Source: Bacillota bacterium
GTDB taxonomy: Bacteria > Bacillota_I > Bacilli_A > RF39 > UBA660
NCBI GenBank assembly: GCA_003149915.1
Contig: QAMK01000010.1
Location: 1-64,000 of the forward strand
Direction of reading: 5' to 3'
DNA: 64,000 nucleotides
Under the pieces are notes generated by a model, which made no database searches, had not been told where the DNA came from, and was given only the letters and a program-made list of their open reading frames with translations. The first letter of the stretch is position 1. Every line of letters starts with the position of its first letter. The translations under genes were made by a program, and so were the position numbers. Shown one piece after another: positions 7,822 through 15,895 of this stretch.

Positions 7822-9174
7822 CTACCTTTTTAACTGTATTGCCGTTGTAACCTTTTTTTCATCATCTCCCATAACTGCTTGATAAAATGACGTATCCTTT
7901 ACCTCTTCGATGGTAAGGTCTTGATCGATTGGTGTAAAAAGAATAGATAACAATTCGTCTTTTCGTTCTTCTAAATCGACTGCATATAATAACGAATTTG
8001 AACTTGGTCTACTAGGTGAAATGGAAAAAGTATCGACACCAGTAGGATTTGGATAATAATCGATTTGTAAGAATTGATTGCCTTCTTCTAATCGAATGGA
8101 ATAACAACTTTCTGTTCCACTTTCATCCCTCGTATAAGTTCTGCTTCCCTCGTCTGTCTGAATGCGGATTTGATCATAATATGCACCAACTAAAACAGAA
8201 GAAGTGGTAATCGAATCCTCTCTTTGACATGCTACAGGAATATTTGCTGCATTTGCTCTACTCGCTAATTGAGTAGCAATTCCTAATTCGATTTCGTCTT
8301 GATAACGGGATAAATTCTCTTGAATCATTGATTTTTGACTAGCATCCTCTAGCATTTCGGTTGATAGTAAATTCAAAAATTTCTGTGACATATCTAAATT
8401 CACTTGTCGCTTAGCTAGATTTAATTGTTCTATCATTTCATCATACCGACTGTATTCTTGTAAGAAAGCAAGTGCGGAAGAAGAAAGCATCTCTTTTGAT
8501 GTATATCCGTTCCGATAAGCTTGAACTGCAAAATCACATAGTTCTTCTACTTGTGAAGGATCTACCTCTTCCTCTAAATAAAAGGTGTCGCCAGTACATG
8601 CTACCAAAGGCGCAGCCCTGTTAAAGATGCTAACCATGAAAGTTGCGCCATCTGGGTCTTTCGTCATAACGTGATAAGATTCTTCCCCATTCTCATACTG
8701 ATGTAATAAAATATTGGATTCTCCGATATATGGATTCACGTCATAAAATGCTTGGCCAAAGGCACTTAAATAGATGTTAGTAGCTGGAATATTATCATTT
8801 TGAACTGTATAACCAAAAAATTCTCCACTGTAATTAGCATCTTCCGTAATCCCGTTACTCTCTAGTGCATGAATGAGACGAGCATTTTCGTTTCTGACAG
8901 AGAGTAGAAACGACTCTTCTGCATATTGGCTTAGCACTCCTGCTAAAAAATTAGCCTGATTTTCACTGGATTCTATATCCCCCTCTGGCACAAGATTAAC
9001 GATAGCTGCATCATAAATGGAATACAAATCATCTGTAGTAGACAAAATACCAGAAACTGGTATCCGATTCAAAATCAACGTTCTGATTCCTTTACCAATA
9101 ATAGTTCCAAGTGAGATACCTGCTAAAGCACCGGCTAGCATGCGAATCCCTTGTTCTTTTATCTCTTTTCTCAT
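7822..9174 (-). CDS. Unrecognised protein with one N-terminal hydrophobic segment
   Basis: 450 residues. After MRKEIKEQGIR there is a Gly/Ala/Leu-rich segment (about 12-36, LAGALAGISLGTIIGKGI) that may be a membrane anchor or uncleaved signal. The remainder is acidic and rich in Ser/Thr/Asn (for example NENARLIHALESNG, ATQLASRANAANIPVAC) with no recognised domain. It likely faces outside the cell if the segment inserts. A near-consensus promoter (9201-9229) drives it alone; the gene ends 60 bases before the infC promoter. No function is proposed. Confidence 0.75.
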   Translation of the reverse strand: MRKEIKEQGIRMLAGALAGISLGTIIGKGIRTLILNRIPVSGILSTTDDLYSIYDAAIVNLVPEGDIESSENQANFLAGVLSQYAEESFLLSVRNENARLIHALESNGITEDANYSGEFFGYTVQNDNIPATNIYLSAFGQAFYDVNPYIGESNILLHQYENGEESYHVMTKDPDGATFMVSIFNRAAPLVACTGDTFYLEEEVDPSQVEELCDFAVQAYRNGYTSKEMLSSSALAFLQEYSRYDEMIEQLNLAKRQVNLDMSQKFLNLLSTEMLEDASQKSMIQENLSRYQDEIELGIATQLASRANAANIPVACQREDSITTSSVLVGAYYDQIRIQTDEGSRTYTRDESGTESCYSIRLEEGNQFLQIDYYPNPTGVDTFSISPSRPSSNSLLYAVDLEERKDELLSILFTPIDQDLTIEEVKDTSFYQAVMGDDEKKVTTAIQLKR

Positions 9175-9200
9175 AACAAATCAACTTTCTTTCAACGTGA

Positions 9201-9229
9201 ATTATATCGAAATTTTTATAAAGTGTCAA
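9201..9229 (-). promoter_or_regulatory. Promoter of the 7822-9174 gene
   Basis: Perfect consensus: TTGACA (9224-9229), 17-base spacer, TATAAT (9201-9206). The -35 box begins inside the T-run of the upstream terminator, a very compact arrangement. Confidence 0.9.
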
Positions 9230-9252
9230 AAAAAAGCATCCTAACGATGCTT
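9228..9252 (-). terminator. Intrinsic terminator of the 9258-9452 gene
   Basis: AAGCATC (9234-9240) / GATGCTT (9246-9252) stem with a 5-base loop and a run of eight T on the minus strand. Confidence 0.85.
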
Positions 9253-9257
9253 AATTT

Positions 9258-9452
9258 TTATCTATGACTAACTTTCTGATATTCTTGTTGTTCCTGTTGT
9301 TCATCTTGTTCTTCTACAGGATACGGTACTTCAATATACTTTGGACGATTCATCCGTTCCTTTAAAAATTGGTAAGCATGATATCCAACATAGACAGTAC
9401 CTGCTGCAATAGCAAACGTTAAAAGCGAATGACTGCGATTCTTTTTTTCCAT
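9258..9452 (-). CDS. Small single-pass membrane protein
   Basis: 64 residues from the ATG at 9450-9452, which has AAGGAGG six bases upstream; an outer ATG at 9494 has no ribosome binding site. The N-terminus is basic (MEKKNRSH), followed by one hydrophobic helix (SLLTFAIAAGTVYVGYHAYQFL) and a cytoplasmic or surface tail ending in a Gln/Glu-rich stretch (EEQDEQQEQQEYQ). It resembles YtxH-like small membrane proteins in shape only. Function unknown. Confidence 0.7.
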   Translation of the reverse strand: MEKKNRSHSLLTFAIAAGTVYVGYHAYQFLKERMNRPKYIEVPYPVEEQDEQQEQQEYQKVSHR

Positions 9453-9509
9453 AAAATCCTCCTTACTTGGAATACTTGTTATTATAGCACTCACAAGAAA
9501 AATAGTAAA

Positions 9510-10142
9510 CTACATGATGAATGATTTTACGAGACGCAAAGCATGGACATCTTCTTTGGTACTCGTTTCCTGCGTTTCTACAGATGGATAAATTTCTTCG
9601 TTCATGTAATCTTTATGATGTTTCCGAATCAACGTTTTTTCCTCATCACTCAATTCTTCCACTTGAAAACTAGCCTTAAAACACTTGTTAGCAACTGATA
9701 CAGATACAGCGTTATAAAATTGTTTTTGCCGTAAATCGTAGAAAACTGAAAAAGGAATTCCTGCTTCTCTAGCATGTTCTAATTCATCTGTTGGAATTGG
9801 CCAAAAAGGAACACCGCATTCTTTTCCTACCGCATCCAAATATAAATATTGCATTGCGATGCGGTAGTTATCACTTTCTTTTACCAAAGCAGTAAGTGCA
9901 CTTTCCGCATTGTGATGCATCACACTAGCAACTTCTGAATACGATAAATTTTGCAAAGCTTCATGACACTCGTATACGAAATGAGATTGATGAATCAAAG
10001 CGGGATACGTTGCACTCATAATTAAAAATTCTCTTTCGATGGCTTCTAACTTACGGTCACCTGTAAGGCGAAGAGAATCTACAAATTGTTGATTCTTAGC
10101 ATTCAGAATTTTACCTTTCATAATATCGTATTTATTTTTCAT
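9510..10142 (-). CDS. Unrecognised cytosolic protein
   Basis: 210 residues, no signal or membrane span. It is helical and contains LTGDRKLEAIEREFLIMSA, HFVYECHEALQNLSYSEVASVMHH and a region VPFWPIPTDELEHAREAGIPFSVF. No family was recognised. It lies just downstream of hisS-aspS and its ribosome binding site (AAAGGAATG) is inside the right arm of the hairpin at 10150-10192, so its translation may depend on that structure. Similar-sized unknown genes occur at 37112 and 44902, but no clear sequence similarity between them could be seen by eye. Confidence 0.7.
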   Translation of the reverse strand: MKNKYDIMKGKILNAKNQQFVDSLRLTGDRKLEAIEREFLIMSATYPALIHQSHFVYECHEALQNLSYSEVASVMHHNAESALTALVKESDNYRIAMQYLYLDAVGKECGVPFWPIPTDELEHAREAGIPFSVFYDLRQKQFYNAVSVSVANKCFKASFQVEELSDEEKTLIRKHHKDYMNEEIYPSVETQETSTKEDVHALRLVKSFIM

Positions 10143-10149
10143 AAGAAAA

Positions 10150-10192
10150 CATCATTCCTTTCGAAAGTTAACTTATCATATCAGGAATGATG
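10150..10192 (-). terminator. Hairpin after aspS covering the next gene's ribosome binding site
   Basis: 10-bp perfect stem CATCATTCCT (10150-10159) / AGGAATGATG (10183-10192), 23-base loop. On the minus strand TTTTC follows. It can act as a terminator for hisS-aspS and at the same time pairs with the AAGGAAT Shine-Dalgarno of the 9510-10142 gene. Confidence 0.6.
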
Positions 10193-10204
10193 TCTCATGT
10201 CAAT

Positions 10205-11953
10205 TTATTCTGTTGTTTGAATGTGTAATTCTTCTAATTGCTTACGGTCTACTTCACTAGGGCATTCGCACATCAAGTCGCTTGCAGAAGCAGTCTTAGG
10301 GAATGCGATAACGTCACGAATGTTTTCTGTTTTGGTAAGAAGCATAACCATACGATCTAGTCCAAAGGCAAGTCCGCCATGTGGAGGAGTTCCATATTGG
10401 AAAGCATCCATAAACCAACCGAATTTGCTTCTAGCCTCTTCTTCTGTAAAGCCAAGGGCATGGAACATCGTATCTTGTAGTGCGCCGTCGTGGATACGAA
10501 TAGAGCCGCCACCTGCTTCATACCCATTGATGACAATATCGTATGCTTTAGCATAACATTTTTCAGGATTCGTTAATACATACGGAATGGATTCATCTGT
10601 TGGCATCGTAAATGGATGGTGGCATGCAACGTAACGGCCTTCCTCTTCCGAATACTCAAATAGAGGGAAATCCGTGATCCAAAGAACAGCATAATCGTTC
10701 TCATTGATTAAATTTAGTTCCTTAGCTAGTTTGACACGAAGGGCGCCTAAAGATGTCTTAACGATGTTGTACTTCGTATCGGCAACGATTAATATCAAAT
10801 CGTTTTCTTCTAGAGAAAGTGTATCCGTTAAACTCTTAATAACAGTATCTGTTAAAGCTTTGTTAATGGAACCAGACATGCCCTCTTTCGTAACCTTTAC
10901 AAAAGCAAGGCCAGATGCACGGTACGTCTTAACAAATTCTGTCAAACGATCCAATTCTTTTCTAGAGTAATGATCGGCTGCATTCCGAACGACAATAGCA
11001 TTGATGATACCATTAGAATCCAAAACCGTACGGAATAACCCAAACTCCGTATCTTGGAACACATTTGTAATATCTTGAATCTTCATATCGAACCGTAAAT
11101 CCGGTTTATCGCTACCGTAATCTCTCATCGCATCATCGTATTTCATACGCATGAATGGTCTCGGTAAATCCATTCCCAATGTATCGTGGAATACCTTCGT
11201 AACAGCACCTTCAGCCATATCCATGACATCGTTTTCATCGACGAAACTCATCTCGACATCGACTTGCGTAAACTCTGGTTGACGATCGGCACGTAAATCC
11301 TCATCACGATAACACTTTACGATTTGGTAGTAACGTTCCATGCCTGCTACCATAAGAAGTTGCTTAAATAGCTGTGGTGATTGTGGCAAAGCAAAGAATC
11401 GTCCTGGGAACGTACGAGAAGGTACTAAGTAATCTCTTGCTCCTTCTGGAGTCGATTTACATAAAGACGGCGTTTCGATGTTGATGAAACCGTTATCCTC
11501 AAAGTAGTCGCGGAAACTTCTCATGATGTGACTACGAGTGATAATCTTATTCTTGATTTCGTCGCGACGTAAATCCAAATAACGATACTTTAACCTTGTA
11601 TCCTCCAATGCTGTAATATTGTCGGCAATTGGAAATGGTGGTTCCTTGGCCTCGTTGATAAGTGTCATCTCTTCTACATCAAGCTCAATATCACCAGTTG
11701 CAAGATCTTTATTTTTGCTTTCTCTTTCTACGACAGTACCAGTAACAGAAATAACGTACTCATTATGTAGCGAACTAGCAAGTTCGTAATTTTTATTTTC
11801 CGGGCGGACGACTAATTGAATGATACCGGAACGATCTCTTAAATCGATGAACAAAAGTCCACCTAAATTTCTTTTTTTAGAAACCCACCCTGCTGCTTCA
11901 ATGTGTTCTCCCACATTTTGAATGGAAAAATCTGTATTCATGTGCTTTTTCAT
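10205..11953 (-). CDS. aspS: Aspartyl-tRNA synthetase
   Basis: 582 residues, the bacterial-type length with the GAD insertion domain. Class II enzyme that charges tRNA-Asp (and tRNA-Asn if the indirect route is used). The N-terminal OB anticodon domain has [22 protein letters not shown]; motif 2 [15 protein letters not shown] and [19 protein letters not shown]; motif 3 [10 protein letters not shown] near the C-terminus. It follows hisS with only three bases between them and shares its T-box leader, the same hisS-aspS operon as in many Bacilli. No gene for AsnRS or GatCAB is seen in the window. Confidence 0.98.
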   Translation of the reverse strand: MKKHMNTDFSIQNVGEHIEAAGWVSKKRNLGGLLFIDLRDRSGIIQLVVRPENKNYELASSLHNEYVISVTGTVVERESKNKDLATGDIELDVEEMTLINEAKEPPFPIADNITALEDTRLKYRYLDLRRDEIKNKIITRSHIMRSFRDYFEDNGFINIETPSLCKSTPEGARDYLVPSRTFPGRFFALPQSPQLFKQLLMVAGMERYYQIVKCYRDEDLRADRQPEFTQVDVEMSFVDENDVMDMAEGAVTKVFHDTLGMDLPRPFMRMKYDDAMRDYGSDKPDLRFDMKIQDITNVFQDTEFGLFRTVLDSNGIINAIVVRNAADHYSRKELDRLTEFVKTYRASGLAFVKVTKEGMSGSINKALTDTVIKSLTDTLSLEENDLILIVADTKYNIVKTSLGALRVKLAKELNLINENDYAVLWITDFPLFEYSEEEGRYVACHHPFTMPTDESIPYVLTNPEKCYAKAYDIVINGYEAGGGSIRIHDGALQDTMFHALGFTEEEARSKFGWFMDAFQYGTPPHGGLAFGLDRMVMLLTKTENIRDVIAFPKTASASDLMCECPSEVDRKQLEELHIQTTE

Positions 11954-11956
11954 AAA

Positions 11957-13357
11957 CTACTCTCCTTCATGATGACAAGAACCATGTTTACCACAGTGGC
12001 AATGACCGTGTTCACAGTGATCGTGATTACAATCGCAATCTTCGTCATCTGACTCAATTTCGCCACCTAGTTTAGAAATATCTTCTAAATCGTTCAATTG
12101 TTCATCTAAATAATACATCAAATAATCGATATCGACTTTCTCTTCTTCTTTCGTTTCGTTATTTTTAACGTTAACCAGATTAGATGCGATGTCGTCACTA
12201 TTTAAAATGACTAAGAATTTCGCATGTAACCGATCGGCTTGTTTGAACTGTCCTTTTAAGCCACGACCTAAATATTCTGTTTCCACTTTAAATCCTTGCA
12301 TTCTAAGGTCTTGGGTCAAATTGATGGCATATAACTTTTCTTCATCATTGACGTACATAACGAATGCATCGATCGTATCATCAATCGGAAGTTCGATTTT
12401 CTCTAAGTCTAAGGCCATCATGAGTCTTCCCATACCCATCGCAAAACCGATTCCTGGTGTCTTTGGTCCATCTAAAAGTTCAACTAGACCGTTGTATCTA
12501 CCACCCGCTGCTAAAACGTTATTGGAACCGAATCCATCTACTTTCGCTTCAATTTCAAATACCGTATGGTTATAGTAATCTAGCCCTCTAACTAGTCTAG
12601 AGTCGACGACAGTCTCAATTCCCATCGTACCTAAATACTCTTTTACTTTTTCAAATCGTTCTTTTGATTCCTCATTCAAATAATCCAACGTCGTTGGAGC
12701 ATTCTTTAAAATTGGATTGTCCTTATCTACTTTACAATCTAAAATCCGTAACGGATTCTTTTGAAATCTTTCTTTACAGTCGTCACATAACTCATTGATA
12801 TGTGGTTTAAAATATTCAATTAAAGCCTCTCGGTAAGCACGACGGGATTCATCATCACCAAGCGTGTTGATATTAACTCTGATTTCTTTTAATCCCAAAA
12901 TCTTAAATAAATTGACAGGAATGGAAATCACTTCTGCATCGATAATTGGATCATCGCTTCCCAATACTTCTGCTCCAAACTGAGTTAATTCACGGTCTCT
13001 ACCAGATTGTGGACGTTCGTAGCGATACATCGTACCGTTATAGTAAAGTTTGATTGGTTGAGTCGCATCTCCATACATCTTATTTTCGACGTAACTTCTG
13101 ACAATACCAGCTGTTCCTTCTGGACGAAGTGTCATATCGCGGTCACCACGATCTTTAAAATCGTATGTCTCTTTGGTTACGATATCGGTTGTATTCCCCA
13201 CACCACGATGGAATAAAGACGTCTCCTCAAAAATTGGTGTACGGATAAATCCGTAATGATACTTATCCATCAAAGCATCGATTACCGTTCCGACATATTG
13301 CCATTTTTTTGCTTCCATGCCATAAATATCATGACATCCCTTTGGTTTTGTTATCAT
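11957..13357 (-). CDS. hisS: Histidyl-tRNA synthetase with a Cys/His-rich C-terminal tail
   Basis: 466 residues; typical HisRS is about 420-430. Class II motifs are clear: MTLRPEGTAGIVRSYVENK (motif 2 entry), YRYERPQSGRDRELTQFGAE, LVRGLDYYNHTVFEIE (histidine-specific loop) and GIGFAMGMGRLMMAL (motif 3), then the anticodon domain. After about residue 434 the protein ends with a 32-residue tail holding six Cys and eight His among Asp/Glu/Gly, in alternating patterns such as CEHGHCHCGKHGSC, a probable metal-binding tail. First gene of hisS-aspS behind a T-box and a promoter at 13579-13607. The tail's role is unknown; storage or sensing of Zn or Ni is inference. Confidence 0.97.
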   Translation of the reverse strand: MITKPKGCHDIYGMEAKKWQYVGTVIDALMDKYHYGFIRTPIFEETSLFHRGVGNTTDIVTKETYDFKDRGDRDMTLRPEGTAGIVRSYVENKMYGDATQPIKLYYNGTMYRYERPQSGRDRELTQFGAEVLGSDDPIIDAEVISIPVNLFKILGLKEIRVNINTLGDDESRRAYREALIEYFKPHINELCDDCKERFQKNPLRILDCKVDKDNPILKNAPTTLDYLNEESKERFEKVKEYLGTMGIETVVDSRLVRGLDYYNHTVFEIEAKVDGFGSNNVLAAGGRYNGLVELLDGPKTPGIGFAMGMGRLMMALDLEKIELPIDDTIDAFVMYVNDEEKLYAINLTQDLRMQGFKVETEYLGRGLKGQFKQADRLHAKFLVILNSDDIASNLVNVKNNETKEEEKVDIDYLMYYLDEQLNDLEDISKLGGEIESDDEDCDCNHDHCEHGHCHCGKHGSCHHEGE

Positions 13358-13378
13358 AAAATCATTCCTTTCTACAAA

Positions 13379-13575
13379 TAAAAAAGTGCCACCAACCGAA
13401 GGACGGGAATCCCCGTGGTGCCACCTTACTTTTTTCTCTTAACTTAATATCGAAAGTTAACCGCTTCTATTCACGAAACTGTGTCTTCCCAATTTCTTTC
13501 TCATGTACTTTCACCAACCGTACACTCTCTAAAGAGTTCAAAAAAGGTACTCTTCAATTTCTAGAAGATACATTT
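13379..13575 (-). ncRNA. T-box riboswitch of hisS-aspS
   Basis: The minus-strand leader contains the T-box core AGGTGGCACCACGG (about 13412-13425) that pairs with the uncharged tRNA acceptor end, preceded by a stem I region with AGAGAGTGTACGGTTGGTG and AGAAAG-like elements and followed by a stem ending in TGGTGGCACTTTTTT, the terminator. A CAC triplet at 13481-13483 in GGGAAGACACAG is the best candidate specifier codon and would mean tRNA-His. Expression of hisS and aspS would rise when uncharged tRNA-His accumulates. Confidence 0.92.
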
Positions 13576-13578
13576 ATT

Positions 13579-13607
13579 ATGTTACAACATTCTAAGTCTT
13601 TTTTCAA
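13579..13607 (-). promoter_or_regulatory. Promoter of the T-box hisS-aspS operon
   Basis: Minus-strand TTGAAA (13602-13607), 17-base spacer, TAACAT (13579-13584), immediately upstream of the T-box leader. Confidence 0.65.
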
Positions 13608-13622
13608 GCAATTAAAGTATTT

Positions 13623-14126
13623 TTAATGTGTTTTCTCACGTACCAAAGCCGCAGCAGTCAATTGATTGATTTCACTTTGTAATGGGCTTTCTGGAAGATC
13701 ATTGATGAAATCAGTAACATCTTTCAAACTTGCATAATTTTCTTCATTTAACGCATGACTATCAACGGCATAGATAACCTTATCTTCCGGTTGCAATGCT
13801 GGATACAATGTATTGCCATTCACGTATTGTAACTCGTAAAGGCACGGATGATGAAGAACTGGTGTTCTATAAGAATACATCGTAGATTGCATCGGATGTT
13901 TTAAATAGCAAGAAAAATCCAATGAATGAATTGGAAAATCTTCTAATTCTGGAATCGCTAAATTACGAACGCGTCTTTCCTGACCTATCTCTGCCTCAAA
14001 ATCATCATCTTGAGATTCAACGACAATAATGGAACCAATCGAAACCGTTCCTAACTTTGTAATTTTCATTAATGGTACTTTGTAAATATAATCGTATGTT
14101 TGCTTTTCTTTTTTCATGTCTCTCAT
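13623..14126 (-). CDS. Unrecognised small protein behind an operator-like repeat
   Basis: 167 residues at most; starts at 14126 or at an ATG four codons in, neither with a strong ribosome binding site. No signal peptide or membrane span. Contains VPLMKITKLGTVSIGSIIVVES, an acidic stretch (QDDDFEAEIGQE) and SCYLKHPMQSTMYSYR, and ends in a Gln/Ala-rich helix. No family was recognised. It is transcribed from a good promoter (14166-14194) whose start region is covered by a perfect inverted repeat (14135-14157). The gene ends just before the promoter of hisS. Confidence 0.7.
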   Translation of the reverse strand: MRDMKKEKQTYDYIYKVPLMKITKLGTVSIGSIIVVESQDDDFEAEIGQERRVRNLAIPELEDFPIHSLDFSCYLKHPMQSTMYSYRTPVLHHPCLYELQYVNGNTLYPALQPEDKVIYAVDSHALNEENYASLKDVTDFINDLPESPLQSEINQLTAAALVREKTH

Positions 14127-14134
14127 CTTTCTAT

Positions 14135-14157
14135 TTAAGGGTACATATCACCCTTAA
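14135..14157. promoter_or_regulatory. Operator-like inverted repeat at a transcription start
   Basis: TTAAGGGT (14135-14142) and ACCCTTAA (14150-14157) are perfect 8-base arms with a 7-base centre. The repeat begins about 9 bases after the -10 box of the 13623-14126 promoter, so it covers the start of the transcript. There is no T-run, so it is not a terminator. A dimeric repressor site is the simplest reading. Confidence 0.5.
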
Positions 14158-14165
14158 GTGCAGTT

Positions 14166-14194
14166 ATTGTATCATTGATTTAAATTTTTGTAAA
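14166..14194 (-). promoter_or_regulatory. Promoter of the 13623-14126 gene
   Basis: Minus-strand TTTACA (14189-14194), 17-base spacer, TACAAT (14166-14171). Confidence 0.7.
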
Positions 14195-14233
14195 GAGTGT
14201 GCAAATAACCAATCGATGGTTTCTGACTCCGCT

Positions 14234-14241
14234 TGGCTGTC
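14234..14241. repeat. Left copy of the IS target-site duplication
   Basis: TGGCTGTC, repeated in the same orientation at 15835-15842, directly outside the left terminal inverted repeat of the IS element. Confidence 0.9.
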
Positions 14242-14255
14242 TTTGAGTTCCGGTA
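14242..14255 (+). repeat. Left terminal inverted repeat of the IS
   Basis: TTTGAGTTCCGGTA; matches the right end in inverse at 13 of 14 bases. The similarity continues inward as an A-rich block with a gap. Confidence 0.9.
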
Positions 14256-14270
14256 AAATTTAGAAAAAAT

Positions 14271-14311
14271 AAAAAAGTGAAACTGTTTTTATCCACAGAT
14301 TCACTTTTTTT
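14271..14311 (+). terminator. Hairpin inside the IS, upstream of the transposase
   Basis: AAAAAAGTGAA (14271-14281) pairs with TTCACTTTTTT (14300-14310), extended by an inner CTGT/ACAG pair around an 8-base loop, and has a T-run on both strands. A transcription block at the IS end is a common way to silence transposase from read-through. Confidence 0.75.
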
Positions 14312-14402
14312 AGCAAAAAATAAGGAAAAACCATCCAAAATTTAGTAAAATTTAATTGGATCAAAAATTTGATACTAAATAAAAATATGGAAGTGTTTCC
14401 CT

Positions 14403-15662
14403 ATGAATAATTATACAATGGATTGTTATGAAACGAAAAGAGAAATTTTGAATTTTTCCAAAAAAATGACAATTGGATTAAATAAAACAATAACTAAGTT
14501 TGTGATAGATATGCAATATGGATTATCAAGAGGAAAAAGTTGTTTAATATCAGAGATAGCAAGATCGTTGGACGAACAAATCAAATTGAAAAATACAATA
14601 GAAAGATTGTGCGATAATTTAGTAGGAATAAAAGACGAAGAAAAAGAGCAAATCGAAAAGAATTATCAAAATGAGATAAAAAAGTATTTTGGAGAAGAGG
14701 CAATCGCAATCTTTGATGATAGTGATATAGCAAAAAGATACGGAAAAAAATTTGAAGATTTAGATGAAATAATAGATGCATCGAGTGAAAAAAAAGAAGT
14801 CGTAAAAGGATATCATGTGTGCGAAGCGACCATACTAGGAGAAAAAGAGAAACAACCATTTAGTGTTTATAGTAAGATATATTTATGTAAATCAGAAGAA
14901 TTTAGAAGTATGAATCATTATACAAAAGAGAGTATTCAAAGAGTAATCGATGTTTTAAAAAGAAAGTGTAATATGGTGTTTGATAGAGGTTATGATGATA
15001 ATAAAATCATAGAATATGTAGATCAAAGCGATAATTATTTTGTGATACGCATGAATGATAAACGAAACTTCTTATTTAAAGGAAGAAAAAAGAACGCTTA
15101 TCAGGAAGCGATTAAAAGAAAAGGGAAAGTCAGAATGATACTTTGGTTTGAAGAAGAAAAATATGAAGTTAGTGTATCCCATACAAAAGTAACGTTACCA
15201 TATAATAAAAAAGATTATGAGTTAGTGTTTGTATATGGATTAAGAGAAGAAAGACCTTTAATTTTATTAACAAATCGTGAAATACATTCAAAAGAAGATG
15301 TCATAAAAGTAGTGAGATTATATTTTTATCGTTGGCGAGTAGAAGAATATTTCAGAAGTAAAAAGCAAGAATATGGCTTTGAAAATATGCGAGTAAGAAG
15401 TCTAAAGGCCATGAATTGCTTAAATTTAATGTTGATGATACATATGGGACATTTAGGAATGCTTATAGAAGATATAAATCAAAAATTATTGACCATCAAA
15501 ATTCTAAATCGAAGCAAATCATTAAGAAATAAAGTTCTAGTATTGTATTATCAAATGGCAAGAGGTATAAAGGAAATATTAAGTTATGCCAAAAAAGGTA
15601 TTAAGGAATTGGAAAAGATAGAAAAAAGAGAAAAATATAAACAAATGACATTACGGTTATAG
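14403..15662 (+). CDS. IS4-family DDE transposase
   Basis: 419 residues, full length for the family. It cuts and joins the IS ends using two metal ions. The catalytic acids are visible: first Asp in AIAIFDDSDIAKRYG (about residue 103), second in CNMVFDRGYDDNK (about 198), and the Glu in the IS4 signature Y-(2)-R-(3)-E-(6)-K, which fits YFYRWRVEEYFRSKK exactly. The N-terminal part is a helical DNA-binding region; the C-terminus is basic. Codon use is AT-rich (many AAA, ATA and AGA codons), unlike the neighbouring chromosomal genes. No frameshift or stop is seen. Confidence 0.95.
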   Translation: MNNYTMDCYETKREILNFSKKMTIGLNKTITKFVIDMQYGLSRGKSCLISEIARSLDEQIKLKNTIERLCDNLVGIKDEEKEQIEKNYQNEIKKYFGEEAIAIFDDSDIAKRYGKKFEDLDEIIDASSEKKEVVKGYHVCEATILGEKEKQPFSVYSKIYLCKSEEFRSMNHYTKESIQRVIDVLKRKCNMVFDRGYDDNKIIEYVDQSDNYFVIRMNDKRNFLFKGRKKNAYQEAIKRKGKVRMILWFEEEKYEVSVSHTKVTLPYNKKDYELVFVYGLREERPLILLTNREIHSKEDVIKVVRLYFYRWRVEEYFRSKKQEYGFENMRVRSLKAMNCLNLMLMIHMGHLGMLIEDINQKLLTIKILNRSKSLRNKVLVLYYQMARGIKEILSYAKKGIKELEKIEKREKYKQMTLRL

Positions 15663-15820
15663 TGGAAGTACGAACAGAATCATTCATAAAAGGACATTAT
15701 TTCAATGCCCTGTATTAGTGTGTGTAAAAACTAGGAAAATGACTGGTGTTCAGCGATTTTATATTTTTTCTTTGATTGTTGATGTAATTTTGAACACAAG
15801 TCTACCTTTTTTTCGTAAAA

Positions 15821-15834
15821 TACCGAAACTCAAA
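15821..15834 (-). repeat. Right terminal inverted repeat of the IS
   Basis: TACCGAAACTCAAA on the plus strand, i.e. TTTGAGTTTCGGTA in inverse, mirroring 14242-14255. Confidence 0.9.
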
Positions 15835-15842
15835 TGGCTGTC
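15835..15842. repeat. Right copy of the IS target-site duplication
   Basis: TGGCTGTC, identical to 14234-14241 and directly outside the right terminal repeat. Confidence 0.9.
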
Positions 15843-15845
15843 CCG

Positions 15846-15874
15846 TTGAACAAATACAAGATTTATGATATACT
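15846..15874 (+). promoter_or_regulatory. Promoter of the 15896-16981 gene, just outside the IS
   Basis: TTGAAC (15846-15851), 17-base spacer, TATACT (15869-15874). The IS target duplication ends 3 bases before the -35 box, so the promoter itself survived the insertion. Confidence 0.75.
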
Positions 15875-15895
15875 AAAAAAAATGGAGATGAAAAA

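Larger units (their letters stand above)
14242..15834 (+). mobile_element. Complete IS4-family insertion sequence, 1593 bp
   Basis: The ends are defined by 14-base terminal inverted repeats with one mismatch, TTTGAGTTCCGGTA at 14242-14255 and the inverse of TTTGAGTTTCGGTA at 15821-15834, and by an 8-bp target duplication (TGGCTGTC) on both sides. It carries one intact DDE transposase gene on the plus strand and an inward-facing hairpin terminator (14271-14311) that would shield the transposase from outside transcription. Both ends, the duplication and the gene are intact, which suggests a recent and possibly active copy. Removing it rejoins the flanks as one short intergenic region, with the element lying 3 bp (after the duplication) from the -35 box of the gene at 15896. 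Confidence 0.92.

Noticed and set aside
10221..10970. Plus-strand frames inside aspS
   Set aside because: Antisense shadows of a well conserved synthetase.
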